Below are positions 28,546-38,101 of a stretch of DNA of 46,114 nucleotides, in pieces. Position 1 is the first letter of the stretch. Every line of letters starts with the position of its first letter. This DNA comes from Bacteroidales bacterium. GTDB lineage: Bacteria; Bacteroidota; Bacteroidia; Bacteroidales; VadinHA17. The stretch is from the NCBI GenBank assembly GCA_025455395.1, contig JALOMO010000044.1, positions 1-46,114 of the forward strand, in the 5' to 3' direction. Both the position numbers and the translations under genes were made by a program. The notes beneath the pieces are model-generated. The model was not told where the DNA came from and did not search any database. It saw only the letters and a program-made list of their open reading frames with translations.

Positions 28546-29538
28546 CTATGAGATGTTTTTCATTAACAGGTACCTGAGAAGCAACTCACAGGTAAGGATT
28601 ATTGCTGCGGCCAGTGCCCATGGCATAAACACATCTTCACGTTTGCTGTGCTCCCGGGTCTCTATCTTCGACTTCTCAAGTTTATCTATCTCACCGTAGA
28701 CTTTTTGCAGACTTGTGTTGTCAGTAGCCCTGAAGTACATGCCTCCGGTGAGGTCGGCAATCTGTCCGAGCAGCTTCTCGTCAATCTCCACCTGCATCTT
28801 CTGGTACTGAATGCCAAAGGGTGTCTGTACCGGATAGTCGGCATAACCCATGCTGCCGACGCCGATGGTGTATACTCTGATGCCAAATGTCTTTGCAATT
28901 TCTGCAGCTGTCATCGGGTCAATCGATCCTCTGTTGTTAACGCCGTCAGTAAGCAGGATTATTACCTTGCTGATGGCATCCGAATCTTTTATCCTGTTAA
29001 TTGATGTTGCCAGGCCTACTCCGATGGCTGTACCATCTTCAATGATTCCGCTTTTTACTTCCCTCATCAGGTTGATAAGCACAGCATGGTCTGTCGTCAA
29101 TGGGCACTGTGTGAAGCTCTCACCGCTGAATACTGTCAGACCAATGCGGTCATAAGGTCTGCTGCTGATAAATTCAGTAGCGACATTTTTCGATGCCTCC
29201 AGCCTGTCGGGACTAAAATCTCTTGCCAGCATGCTCCCCGACACGTCAAGAGCCATGACAATGTCAATTCCTTCAGTAGTGGAGCTCTGCCACCTGTCAA
29301 CCCTCTGAGGCCGGGCAATTACAACAATGATAAGTGCAATCACAGCCAGCCTCATTCCAAAGAGTATATGGCGCAAATAGTGACGGAAAGTCCTGCTTCC
29401 GGTAGATAAGAACTCTGCTGTCGAGAGTCTGTATGCTGCATGTGACTTTCCCTGCCGGTAAATATAATAAGCAAGCAGGAGCGGAACTGTAAGCCCGAAC
29501 CAGAGAAACCATCCGTTTTCAAACACGATGTTATGCAT
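28546..29538 (-). CDS. batA: BatA VWA domain protein
   Basis: IVMALDVSGSMLARDFSPDRLEASK MIDAS motif, LTDGVNNRG. Confidence 0.92.
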   Translation of the reverse strand: MHNIVFENGWFLWFGLTVPLLLAYYIYRQGKSHAAYRLSTAEFLSTGSRTFRHYLRHILFGMRLAVIALIIVVIARPQRVDRWQSSTTEGIDIVMALDVSGSMLARDFSPDRLEASKNVATEFISSRPYDRIGLTVFSGESFTQCPLTTDHAVLINLMREVKSGIIEDGTAIGVGLATSINRIKDSDAISKVIILLTDGVNNRGSIDPMTAAEIAKTFGIRVYTIGVGSMGYADYPVQTPFGIQYQKMQVEIDEKLLGQIADLTGGMYFRATDNTSLQKVYGEIDKLEKSKIETREHSKREDVFMPWALAAAIILTCELLLRYLLMKNIS

Positions 29539-30499
29539 TCTCTCCTCCTTTTGTGGTTGATGTATCCTCTGCTGTCAGGTCGGGTTCACGGGTAATGTCA
29601 ACAAACTTCATGGCATCATTGAATGAAATCTCATGCATCTCACCACCCGGCAAATATTTTGCAAATTTTACCATGTCTGACAATGAGAGCAGTTCCTTCA
29701 CCAGTGACAGCTCATTCTGTTTAAGCACGGATGCTTTATGGAGCATTCTGACAGTTTCATCGGTTGTAAGCTCGGGAGACATAATCCCATAGCGGTTATC
29801 AATATACCTCCGCATGATATCTGAGAGCCTCGAATAGTAGTGCTTGATCTCGCCTTTCTGCCATAATTCCTCCTCCTTCAGAGAGTTCAGCTCACGTAGT
29901 GCGATCACATGAGCAGGCTCTCGTGGCGGCTGCGGTTTTACAAACCTTCTGAGAGGGTTTCTTGGCAGGAATCTGGCAAGTAACCAAAATAATAGTGTTG
30001 AGAATGCGGCGATGATCAGCCAGGGCAAAATCTCTCCGAATGTAACCGGTGCATCACGCGGTGGCACAATGTCAAATATCACGTCGGTGGTATCAGCAGG
30101 AGTAACTGCAGGCCTCTCAACCTTAATAAATGAGTAGTCTGAATAGAATCTCTTCAGGCTGTCTCCTGAGATGACCTCAACGTAGAATGGAGGTATTTCA
30201 TAATTACCTGAATCAAATGCGGTTATGAGGTACCTGTCAGTCACCATGATATCTCCTCCCTCAGTCAGAATAGTATCCCTTCCCGGTTTCCCGAGGATAA
30301 TTATCTTCCCGGCAAGAGTATCGGCTGCTGAGCTTAATGAGGCAATAATCCCGGCAGGGATTGTTGCTGAGACGGTGAATCCGGTTTGGTCACCAATCAG
30401 AATTGAGGTTGTGTCGGGTAATGATGTTACATTGATCTCCTGCCCCTTAGCCGAGAGTAATAATGAAATTAAGGTCACAAGTAAATATGTTCGCCTCAT
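29531..30499 (-). CDS. Bat-operon hypothetical protein with signal peptide, Ig-like domain and single TM (DUF4381-like)
   Basis: N-terminal signal, ILPWLIIAAFSTLLFWLLARFLPRNP TM; position between DUF58 and batA. Confidence 0.75.
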   Translation of the reverse strand: MRRTYLLVTLISLLLSAKGQEINVTSLPDTTSILIGDQTGFTVSATIPAGIIASLSSAADTLAGKIIILGKPGRDTILTEGGDIMVTDRYLITAFDSGNYEIPPFYVEVISGDSLKRFYSDYSFIKVERPAVTPADTTDVIFDIVPPRDAPVTFGEILPWLIIAAFSTLLFWLLARFLPRNPLRRFVKPQPPREPAHVIALRELNSLKEEELWQKGEIKHYYSRLSDIMRRYIDNRYGIMSPELTTDETVRMLHKASVLKQNELSLVKELLSLSDMVKFAKYLPGGEMHEISFNDAMKFVDITREPDLTAEDTSTTKGGENA

Positions 30500-30503
30500 A
30501 TCT

Positions 30504-31367
30504 TTACCTGTGTTTAAACAATGAGATCAATGGTTTGATATAGTCTTCACCTGTGCTGATTACAGCTACGTCAACGCCACAGCTCCTGAAGGCAGAATTT
30601 ACCGAATCCTCATGCTTTTTCCACCTGAGAGCATACTCTTTTCTTACCCTTAAAGATGATGTGTCTATCCAGTTTTCTTTTCCGGTCTCGGGGTCTGTTA
30701 TCCGGATAAAGCCCACATCGGGTATCTCCTTTTCGCGACGGTCGCTGATATTCAGGGCCACGATGTCATGTTTGCCTGAGGCAATACGCAGAGCTTCTTC
30801 AAATGGTGGAGCCATGAAATCAGAGAGAATAAATGCCGTGCAGCGCTTTCTTAGTACATTCGTCAGGACCCTGAGCGGTTCTGACAGGGAGGTGCCTGGT
30901 GATTGGGGTTCATAACTCAGCATCTCCCTGATAAGTCTGAGCATGTGGGCTTTTCCCTTCTTGGGCGGGATATATTTTTCCACCCTGTCGGAGAAAAGCA
31001 TAAGTCCGACCTTATCGTTATTGACAATAACCGAATATGAAAGAACAGCAGCAATCTCTGTCATCACCTCCCGTTTGGTTGCGGTAAGGGTGCCGAAGTC
31101 GCCGGAGCGGCTGACATCAACAAGCAGCATGACTGTAAGCTCACGTTCTTCCTCGAAGACCTTCACATACGGATGACCGAAGCGGGCTGTGACGTTCCAG
31201 TCGATGCTGCGTATCTCGTCGCCGAACTGGTACTCGCGTACCTCGCTGAAGGCCATACCCCTTCCGCGAAAGGCACTGTGGTACTGCCCTGCAAAGATCT
31301 GTCTCGTAAGGCCTCGTGACCTTATCTCGATCTTTCTTACCTTCTTAAGCAGTTCTGTCGTCTCCAC
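30504..31367 (-). CDS. DUF58 domain-containing protein
   Basis: GRGMAFSEVREYQFGDEIRSIDWNVTARFGHPYVKVFEEERELTVMLLVDVSRSG. Confidence 0.93.
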   Translation of the reverse strand: METTELLKKVRKIEIRSRGLTRQIFAGQYHSAFRGRGMAFSEVREYQFGDEIRSIDWNVTARFGHPYVKVFEEERELTVMLLVDVSRSGDFGTLTATKREVMTEIAAVLSYSVIVNNDKVGLMLFSDRVEKYIPPKKGKAHMLRLIREMLSYEPQSPGTSLSEPLRVLTNVLRKRCTAFILSDFMAPPFEEALRIASGKHDIVALNISDRREKEIPDVGFIRITDPETGKENWIDTSSLRVRKEYALRWKKHEDSVNSAFRSCGVDVAVISTGEDYIKPLISLFKHR

Positions 31368-31785
31368 TCTTTTCTCTATGCTGTGAGATCTTATATGTTA
31401 CAGTGAAAAACCATGTCTCATCTTTCAGGTCAACATTGATAAGTTTACCACGTGACTTGTATACCCAGTTGTCGACACCCTCACTCTTATGAAGGTTGGT
31501 AAGCTCATTTCTTTTCTCATCGATGCTGCTCTTTTCGTAAGTTATCCTTACTCCGTTACAATAGCCTTTTTCATCAAGGAAGATAATCCATGTTTCACCT
31601 CCTTCTCCCGAAGTATACTTAAGATACCTGTATAATTCATTCTTGATCTTGTCATTTATTGTCAATGAAGGATTCTCCTCCGACATAATGACTTTTATTC
31701 TCGGTTCGTTAAGCCCTATCAGGTCTTGTGCTCCGGATGGAATAAATGAAAAGAGGGCAAGAATTATTAGTATCGATCTGCTCAT
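31345..31785 (-). CDS. hypothetical secreted protein inserted between moxR and DUF58 genes
   Basis: Signal peptide MSRSILIILALFSFIPSGAQ; 146 aa; overlaps DUF58 ORF by 23 nt and follows moxR stop closely. Confidence 0.65.
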   Translation of the reverse strand: MSRSILIILALFSFIPSGAQDLIGLNEPRIKVIMSEENPSLTINDKIKNELYRYLKYTSGEGGETWIIFLDEKGYCNGVRITYEKSSIDEKRNELTNLHKSEGVDNWVYKSRGKLINVDLKDETWFFTVTYKISQHREKSGDDRTA

Positions 31786-31790
31786 CAGGG

Positions 31791-32786
31791 TTATGGTACT
31801 TCAACAGTATTAAGTATCTCTGTAATGATCTGGTCCTGTGTAATGTTCTCAGCTTCGGCTTCATATGTCAGGCCGATACGGTGCCTCAGTACATCACCGC
31901 ACAGGTTTCGGATGTCTTCGGGCACAACAAATCCTCTTCTCCTGATGAAAGCATTGGCCTTGGCTGCAATTGCCAGGTTTATCCCTGCACGGGGTGATGC
32001 GCCATAGGCAATCAGCGGAGAGAATTTGGCGAGTCCGAACCGGGCGGGTTCTCTGGTGGCAAAAACAATGTCAAGTATATAGTTCTCTATCTTTTCATCA
32101 AGGTATACCTCCCTGACTACTTTGCGAGCCCTTAGAATATCATCCGGCTTAAGTATTGCTTTTGCCATGGGGAATTCACTTGCCAGGTTTTCACGTATGA
32201 TCATCCGCTCCTCCTCCTTTTCGGGATAAGTTATAACCACTTTAAGCATGAACCGGTCGATCTGGGCTTCAGGAAGAGGATAAGTACCCTCCTGTTCAAT
32301 TGGGTTCTGTGTAGCCAGCACCATGAAAGGTTCATCGAGCTTATAGGTGTGGTCACCTATAGTAATCTGTCTCTCCTGCATGGCTTCGAGCAAAGCGCTC
32401 TGCACCTTTGCCGGCGAACGGTTGATCTCGTCGGCAAGTATGAAGTTGGCAAAAAGGGGCCCCTTGCGAACAACGAACTCTTCCTTTTTCTGACTGTATA
32501 TCATTGTACCAATAAGGTCAGCAGGCAGCAGGTCGGGGGTAAATTGTATCCTGCTGAAGCGGGTATCAATGATAGATGCCAACGTCTTGATTGCCAGCGT
32601 CTTTGCAAGGCCTGGCACACCCTCAAGGAGAATATGTCCATTCGATAGAAGACCGATGAGAAGGGAATCAGTCAGGTGACGTTGCCCCACTATAACCTTG
32701 TTCATTTCCTGTCTCAGCAGATCAACGAATGCACTCTCTTTCTCGATCTTTTCATTTAGAAGCCTGATATCGGTAGTATGTTCCAT
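31791..32786 (-). CDS. MoxR family AAA ATPase
   Basis: Walker A GHILLEGVPGLAKT, Walker B ANFILADEINRSPAKVQSALLEAMQE; start likely MEHTTDIR at 32786. Confidence 0.94.
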   Translation of the reverse strand: MEHTTDIRLLNEKIEKESAFVDLLRQEMNKVIVGQRHLTDSLLIGLLSNGHILLEGVPGLAKTLAIKTLASIIDTRFSRIQFTPDLLPADLIGTMIYSQKKEEFVVRKGPLFANFILADEINRSPAKVQSALLEAMQERQITIGDHTYKLDEPFMVLATQNPIEQEGTYPLPEAQIDRFMLKVVITYPEKEEERMIIRENLASEFPMAKAILKPDDILRARKVVREVYLDEKIENYILDIVFATREPARFGLAKFSPLIAYGASPRAGINLAIAAKANAFIRRRGFVVPEDIRNLCGDVLRHRIGLTYEAEAENITQDQIITEILNTVEVP

Positions 32787-32876
32787 ATAAATAAGTGTAA
32801 TTTCTGCAATGCAAAAAACATTCGCAAAGATCACTTCTGATATCGAAAAAAGGTGTTAAAGGTTGTTAAAGAAGTG

Positions 32877-34040
32877 TTAAAGCGTCTTTCCAAACTCGCA
32901 ATGCCTGAAGATTCTGACCATAATGATCAGGACCAATGGAATAAGTGCAGGATTAATGCCCTGTCCGGCAATAAGTGAAGCCGGTATCCAAAGTAACGAA
33001 ACAGTAAGTGCTATTCTGTTCAATGCTACCGCTTTGCGCTGAACCAGAATATAAAAAAGCAGTACTGGCAGTATTGGATTTATTCCAAGGAGAACCAGGT
33101 TAAAATGAAGAGCATCATGCTCAGACCAAAAATTAGTGAATATCAGAAGTATTGCGATAACAGAATAGATGATGAAAAGTATTATATCGAGGAACCTCAC
33201 CAGGAAGGGTATTCCGAGTACAAATGTTACAAGGAGGACGAATAGCAGCACCGCATATAAAACAAACTGCGGTATCCAGACACGTATACCTTTCATGGAT
33301 ATGCCCGGGAAGTCGGCAACAATAACAGCTTCCTCCAGTAATGGTTCGGTGACGCCATCATGTACTATTTGAGATGAGCTCATGTTCTCTTTAAGAAAGA
33401 TCGGAAGGAACATCTCATCTGCTGTTGTGGCTTTCCGGTCTGCCTGCAATCCGAGGAGCATGTCTGCTCCGAAATCGAGCCAGGGTAATACCTTCTGGTG
33501 AGGATCTATCAATTGTCTGAAACTTGCTCTATCTTTCCTTTCCTTTTCAGGAAATATTATGGTATCAGTTGCAGAAGCGACAAGAATATCTCTTACCCGT
33601 GTTGCACAGTTGTCAAAGAAAAAATCATATCTGTACTTAATATTTTCAGGCTTCAGGTTCTCATTTATGAGCACAAAGAGTCTCTCCTTCTCAGCAGCTG
33701 TAAGATTTATTTTTTGAGACCATACTGCCCTTTCCTCTGAGCGGTACTCATTTACAAATCTGTCATAGCTGTAAGCTCCGAGCATATAGTCAAGTCTGCC
33801 CTTCGCAAAGCGAAGTACAAAATTGGGTGTTGAGAAGTCGAAGATGCCCCAGTTATAGACAACATCAATATTATGTTCCCTGATTACAACCCTCAGAGCC
33901 GTGTGTCCATAGATTGAGTAACTTTCATTTCCCGGAGCACATGTAATAAGATATACTTCGGCGCTGTCTGCAATTTCTCTGCTGTATGACTGACCGGAAA
34001 GAAGGAATAATGCTGTCAGTATAATTATGAACCTTTTCAT
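32877..34040 (-). CDS. DUF4105 domain-containing membrane protein
   Basis: VYLITCAPGNESYSIYGHTALRVV...VVYNWGIFDFSTPNFVLRFAKGRLDYMLG...FFFDNCATRVRD. Confidence 0.88.
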   Translation of the reverse strand: MKRFIIILTALFLLSGQSYSREIADSAEVYLITCAPGNESYSIYGHTALRVVIREHNIDVVYNWGIFDFSTPNFVLRFAKGRLDYMLGAYSYDRFVNEYRSEERAVWSQKINLTAAEKERLFVLINENLKPENIKYRYDFFFDNCATRVRDILVASATDTIIFPEKERKDRASFRQLIDPHQKVLPWLDFGADMLLGLQADRKATTADEMFLPIFLKENMSSSQIVHDGVTEPLLEEAVIVADFPGISMKGIRVWIPQFVLYAVLLFVLLVTFVLGIPFLVRFLDIILFIIYSVIAILLIFTNFWSEHDALHFNLVLLGINPILPVLLFYILVQRKAVALNRIALTVSLLWIPASLIAGQGINPALIPLVLIIMVRIFRHCEFGKTL

Positions 34041-34150
34041 GCCTCAGTTTTGAACCGTAAACGTAAACAAAATTTCAAAACAGTGTATGTGAATACAGGG
34101 ATAGCCTCAATTCCGGTTCATTTTTAGTAGCTTCTTTGAATTGCATGAAA

Positions 34151-34158
34151 TATCTTTG
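34151..34158 (+). promoter_or_regulatory. candidate -7 promoter element
   Basis: TATCTTTG (TAnnTTTG) 29 nt before the ATG at 34187. Confidence 0.45.
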
Positions 34159-34186
34159 AAAGAATTAAATAAGCCTTGATCAACGT

Positions 34187-35656
34187 ATGTCAGCAATAAA
34201 ACCATCAAGGAGGTGGCAGCCTGCATTTTATCCTTTCGGTAACGAAAGGACATTTAAAAGATTAACAGCCAGGACTGAGCTTTTAATCAAGGGCCCTCTC
34301 TTCGGTTGCCGCATGTGTGGTAACTGTCTTTTGCAGGAGACTGCTTTTATTTGTCCGATGGAGTGTCCTAAAGGAATGAGAAATGGCCCGTGCGGGGGTA
34401 CAACACCTCAGCAGAGATGTTATATCGATGAGACACGGTACTGTATCTGGGACCGGATATACCGGAGGGCAGAAAAGCTGGGCAGGGAGGAGATGCTTCT
34501 CGAGGTTCTTCCTCCGCTCGATTGGAATAAAGCCGGTACAGAAACATGGGGAGAAGTTGCCAGCCTTATACGCAAAACTGGTACAAGGACCTTCTTCAGT
34601 GCTCTCTTATCAAAAGACAGGGAGAAGAAAGAAAGAGTATGGGACGGTGTCTTTAAAACAATTCGTCAGCCTGCATGGTGGCAAGGTGACTCTGAATATC
34701 ATGCTCCGGCTTATAATGAGCCTGTCTCTGAACTGGAGCGAGAACTGCGTAGCGGCAGATTTGTCATTGCTACCGAAGTCACTCCTCCGCTTGGTGCTGA
34801 CACTGAAAAGCTGGTAAAAGACATTGAGCTTGTAAAACCCTATGTAACAGCCATAAACTTTACAGATTCTTCATCTTCAAGACCAAGAATGTCAAGTATC
34901 GCCTGCAGCAAGGTGGCTATCGAGCACAAGGCTGAACCGGTATTTCAGATATCTGCCCGTGACACTACACGCACGGGCCTGCAGGCTGATGCTGTTGGAC
35001 TGAATGCGATTGGCATTCATAACGTCCTCTGTCTTACCGGTGACAGCGCAAAGGTTGGCCCGTCACCGACGAGTAACATGAACATGCTTGATATAGATTC
35101 AGTTCAGATGTTGTGGATACTCAGAAGGATGCGTGACGAGGGTATATACCTCGACGGGCGCAAGATGAAGCGGCCTCCGAGACTCTTCCTTGGTGCTGCC
35201 ACCTCTTCGTTTGCTTCAGATCCGGATATGCAGGCCCTTAGAGATCATAAGAAAGTCAATGCCGGAGCACAGTTTATGCAGACCAACCTGATATTTGAAC
35301 CTGAAAAGCTTGATGCCTGGCTGGAGGCCCTGGACAGAAGAAATATTCTTGACAAGGTTTACATCCTGATAGGGATAGCACCTCTTAAGAGCTATAAAGT
35401 AGCTGAATACCTTCATAATAAGGTTCCGGGGGTTACAATACCGGCAAAAATCCTTCAACGTTTGAAACAGGCCGGAGAAGAGGCACCAGTAGAGGGTTTT
35501 CAGATCGCACTTGAACTGATAGATAGAATAAAGGGAAAACAGGGTATAAACGGCATTCATATTATGTCGCTCGGATGGGAATCCATCATACCACAAATAG
35601 TAACAGAATCAGGACTTTGCCTGAATCACAGCACATCCCGGTCAGATTGCAGATGA
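34187..35656 (+). CDS. fused MetV-like zinc domain plus methylenetetrahydrofolate reductase
   Basis: N-terminal CRMCGNCLLQETAFICPMECPKGMRNGPCGGTTPQQRCYIDETRYCIW (MTHFR_C/MetV signature) followed by MTHFR barrel FVIATEVTPPLGADTEKL...QISARDTTR...VLCLTGD. Confidence 0.9.
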   Translation: MSAIKPSRRWQPAFYPFGNERTFKRLTARTELLIKGPLFGCRMCGNCLLQETAFICPMECPKGMRNGPCGGTTPQQRCYIDETRYCIWDRIYRRAEKLGREEMLLEVLPPLDWNKAGTETWGEVASLIRKTGTRTFFSALLSKDREKKERVWDGVFKTIRQPAWWQGDSEYHAPAYNEPVSELERELRSGRFVIATEVTPPLGADTEKLVKDIELVKPYVTAINFTDSSSSRPRMSSIACSKVAIEHKAEPVFQISARDTTRTGLQADAVGLNAIGIHNVLCLTGDSAKVGPSPTSNMNMLDIDSVQMLWILRRMRDEGIYLDGRKMKRPPRLFLGAATSSFASDPDMQALRDHKKVNAGAQFMQTNLIFEPEKLDAWLEALDRRNILDKVYILIGIAPLKSYKVAEYLHNKVPGVTIPAKILQRLKQAGEEAPVEGFQIALELIDRIKGKQGINGIHIMSLGWESIIPQIVTESGLCLNHSTSRSDCR

Positions 35657-35707
35657 AATATTTAAATAAACACTCAATTTAAATTACTGATCTAACAAAA
35701 ACCCGAA

Positions 35708-36013
35708 ATGAAAAGAGTTAAATTATCAGGCATCAAATGGAGCTTACTCTTATGTGCTCTCATTGCAGTTTTATTTCTTGCCGGTTGTGCTGACGCGGTA
35801 AACATTAAACAATGTGTTACCGAAGAGCCTGCGGGATTTCTCAACGGATTATGGCACGGTATTATAGCTCCCGTAAGCTTCTTCGTGTCATTATTCAAGG
35901 ACAGTGTGGCTATCTACGCTGTAAACAATAACGGAGGTTTTTACGACCTCGGCTTTGTTATTGGTGCAGGAATTCTATTTGGCGGCGGCGGGAGAGCAAG
36001 CAGGCGAAGTTAA
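35708..36013 (+). CDS. small hypothetical lipoprotein/membrane protein
   Basis: Lipobox-like AVLFLAGC, FLNGLWHGIIAPVSFFVSLF hydrophobic segment. Confidence 0.75.
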   Translation: MKRVKLSGIKWSLLLCALIAVLFLAGCADAVNIKQCVTEEPAGFLNGLWHGIIAPVSFFVSLFKDSVAIYAVNNNGGFYDLGFVIGAGILFGGGGRASRRS

Positions 36014-36042
36014 GCTAAGCGAGGTACAGATGGGGTATAAAC

Positions 36043-36068
36043 AAAAAGTCCCGCCGAAATGGCGGGAC
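36043..36068 (-). terminator. intrinsic terminator downstream of cspA-like gene
   Basis: Minus strand GTCCCGCC-ATTTC-GGCGGGAC followed by TTTTTG. Confidence 0.85.
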
Positions 36069-36098
36069 TCAGGTGATTAAATTGCTGTATGTTGTTAA

Positions 36099-36290
36099 CT
36101 ATGCAAGTCTTACATTAACGGCATTTAAACCTTTTTTTCCTTCCTGCAGATCAAACGTTACTTCGTCATTCTCCCTGATCCTGTCTTTAAGACCTGATGA
36201 ATGTACAAAATACTCTTTTGATGAGTTGGCATCCTTGATGAATCCGAATCCTTTTGATTCATTGAAAAATTTGACAATTCCTTTATTCAT
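36099..36290 (-). CDS. cold-shock protein, CspA family
   Basis: MNKGIVKFFNESKGFGFIKDANSSKEYFVHSSGLKDRIRENDEVTFDLQEGKKGLNAVNVRLA; RNP1-type motifs. Confidence 0.97.
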   Translation of the reverse strand: MNKGIVKFFNESKGFGFIKDANSSKEYFVHSSGLKDRIRENDEVTFDLQEGKKGLNAVNVRLA

Positions 36291-36313
36291 TACAAATTAA
36301 TTTGATTATGGCG

Positions 36314-36321
36314 CAAAGGTA
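36314..36321 (-). promoter_or_regulatory. candidate -7 promoter element for cspA-like gene
   Basis: Minus strand TACCTTTG (TAnnTTTG), 23 nt before the ATG at 36290. Confidence 0.5.
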
Positions 36322-36406
36322 AGGTCTATTCTTTAATTTCCAACCTTTTGCAACTTTTATTATTGATTTTTATTTTTTTTGACCCGGAGAGGCTTTAGAA
36401 GGGCTG

Positions 36407-37852
36407 TCAATTTTTCCAGAAAGATCTTGTGAACAAGGCAAGTATTGTGAAAATCTCAAGACGACCTATCAGCATCAGCATCATCATGGTAACCTTTGCA
36501 ACAGGATTAAAATGGTCATAGTTACCCATGTTCCCCGAAGCTCCCAGACCGGGTCCAATACCAGCCATACAGGTTGCGCTTGCCCCTGCTGATTCAACTA
36601 TTGATATGCCTGAAATTTGCATAATAACAGCTCCAATCAGGAAGATGAACAGGTAAAGGGAAATGAAGACAGTCATAAGATTAACCAAATTATCGGGCAC
36701 CAATCTGCCATTGAGTCTGATCGGAATCACTGCATTCTGGTGCTGTAACCTGACAAAGGTATTTTTGAGGTTTTTAAGTGAAATAAGGTGCCTGGCCATC
36801 TTTATGCCTCCGGTTGTGGACCCCGTGCTTCCGCCTGCAAACATGATAAGGAACATAAAGAACCACCCCAGGTGCGGCCAGACTGTATAATCAGTAGTGG
36901 CAAAACCGGTACACGATATCTGGGATATTACCTGGAAAAATGCATGTCTGAATGATAATTCGAACCCCCGGTCTGTCCCGAAATAGAGTGTAAGTGTTAC
37001 AAAAACCACACTCGCCGTAACAAAGAATATATAGAACCAGAATTCATCATTCTTTTTGACCTTACTGAAATAACCCTTCACAATATAGTAGAAGACTACA
37101 TAACTGGTTGCTGCCAGAAACATAAAAATTGCTGCAACATACTGAATGTAAGGTGAATATTCTGCCAGGCTGGTATTCCTGGTCGAGAAGCCTCCGGTAG
37201 CTACGGAGCCAAATGAATGACAGATGCTGTCGAACAGATCCATCCCTCCAGCCGTCAGAAGGATGATTTCAGCTGTGGTAAGACTTAAGTAGGTAAGAAG
37301 CACTGTCTTGGCGATAGATTTTGTTTTGGGAAGGATTTTTTCCTTAAGTGACGACTCCAGTGTAAAAAGCCCATAGCCACCGACTTTTAATGTCGGGAGG
37401 ATAATTATGACAAGGAGGATTATGCCTATGCCTCCTATCCAGTGGGTCATACTCCGCCAGAACAGAATTGATTTAGAGAGTGCTTCCACGTCACTCAGTA
37501 TTGAAGCTCCCGTTGTAGTGAAACCTGATGCCGTTTCAAAGAGAATGTTAACGAACCCTTCAATCTCTCCGCTATAAAGATAAGGGAGTGTTCCAGCAAA
37601 AATAAGGGTGAGCCAACCGAGTGTCACGCTTATATATCCCTCCTTTATTGAGACCTTATGTTCAATTGACTTTCTGAGAAGCAGAAAGAGGATTGATCCG
37701 GGTAATAAGGTAGTTATTGATGAAAGTATGAAAGGAGTTACAGGTTCTGAGTAGAGGATTGCAACCGGAATACAAAGCAGGAATGAAGCCGAGGTGATTA
37801 TCAGTATTATACCGACAATGTTGAGAACCGATGAGACTCTAATGAATTTCAT
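36407..37852 (-). CDS. trkH: TrkH family potassium uptake protein
   Basis: ASGFTTTGASILSDVE, SVATGGFSTRN, TGFATTDYTVWP, MFAGGSTGSTTGGIKM selectivity-filter repeats. Confidence 0.94.
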   Translation of the reverse strand: MKFIRVSSVLNIVGIILIITSASFLLCIPVAILYSEPVTPFILSSITTLLPGSILFLLLRKSIEHKVSIKEGYISVTLGWLTLIFAGTLPYLYSGEIEGFVNILFETASGFTTTGASILSDVEALSKSILFWRSMTHWIGGIGIILLVIIILPTLKVGGYGLFTLESSLKEKILPKTKSIAKTVLLTYLSLTTAEIILLTAGGMDLFDSICHSFGSVATGGFSTRNTSLAEYSPYIQYVAAIFMFLAATSYVVFYYIVKGYFSKVKKNDEFWFYIFFVTASVVFVTLTLYFGTDRGFELSFRHAFFQVISQISCTGFATTDYTVWPHLGWFFMFLIMFAGGSTGSTTGGIKMARHLISLKNLKNTFVRLQHQNAVIPIRLNGRLVPDNLVNLMTVFISLYLFIFLIGAVIMQISGISIVESAGASATCMAGIGPGLGASGNMGNYDHFNPVAKVTMMMLMLIGRLEIFTILALFTRSFWKN

Positions 37853-37917
37853 TCAACCATGATGGATACCTGTTTATGACATTTAACAGTCACTAAATGT
37901 AATCCTCAAATAATTAT

Positions 37918-37939
37918 CCGGAGGCACTAATGCCTCCGG
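37918..37939 (-). terminator. hairpin, probable terminator of tRNA-Arg
   Basis: CCGGAGGCA-CTAA-TGCCTCCGG 9-bp perfect stem downstream of the tRNA on the minus strand; only a weak AT-rich tail. Confidence 0.6.
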
Positions 37940-37945
37940 ATCAAG

Positions 37946-38019
37946 TGATTCCGGAGCGACTCGAACGCTCGACCCACAGCTTAGAAGGCTGTTGCTCTAT
38001 CCAACTGAGCTACGGAACC
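37946..38019 (-). tRNA. tRNA-Arg (anticodon TCT)
   Basis: Minus strand GGTTCCGTAGCTCAGTTGGATAGAGCAACAGCCTTCTAAGCTGTGGGTCGAGCGTTCGAGTCGCTCCGGAATCA; acceptor GGTTCCG/CGGAATC, anticodon stem ACAGC/GCTGT with loop CTTCTAA, T-loop TTCGAGT; CCA not encoded. Confidence 0.95.
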
Positions 38020-38101
38020 GGTCATATGATTCTCAAAAAAATCGCCGCAAATATAATCACATTTTTTCGTTTCTCCACAGAGAATGCCGGACAGAACAAT
38101 A

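Noticed and set aside
36043-36068. Similarity between this GTCCCG hairpin and the attenuator hairpin at 4481-4509, suggesting a dispersed repeat
   Set aside because: Shared core is only six nucleotides; both are simple GC-stem terminators and flanks are unrelated.
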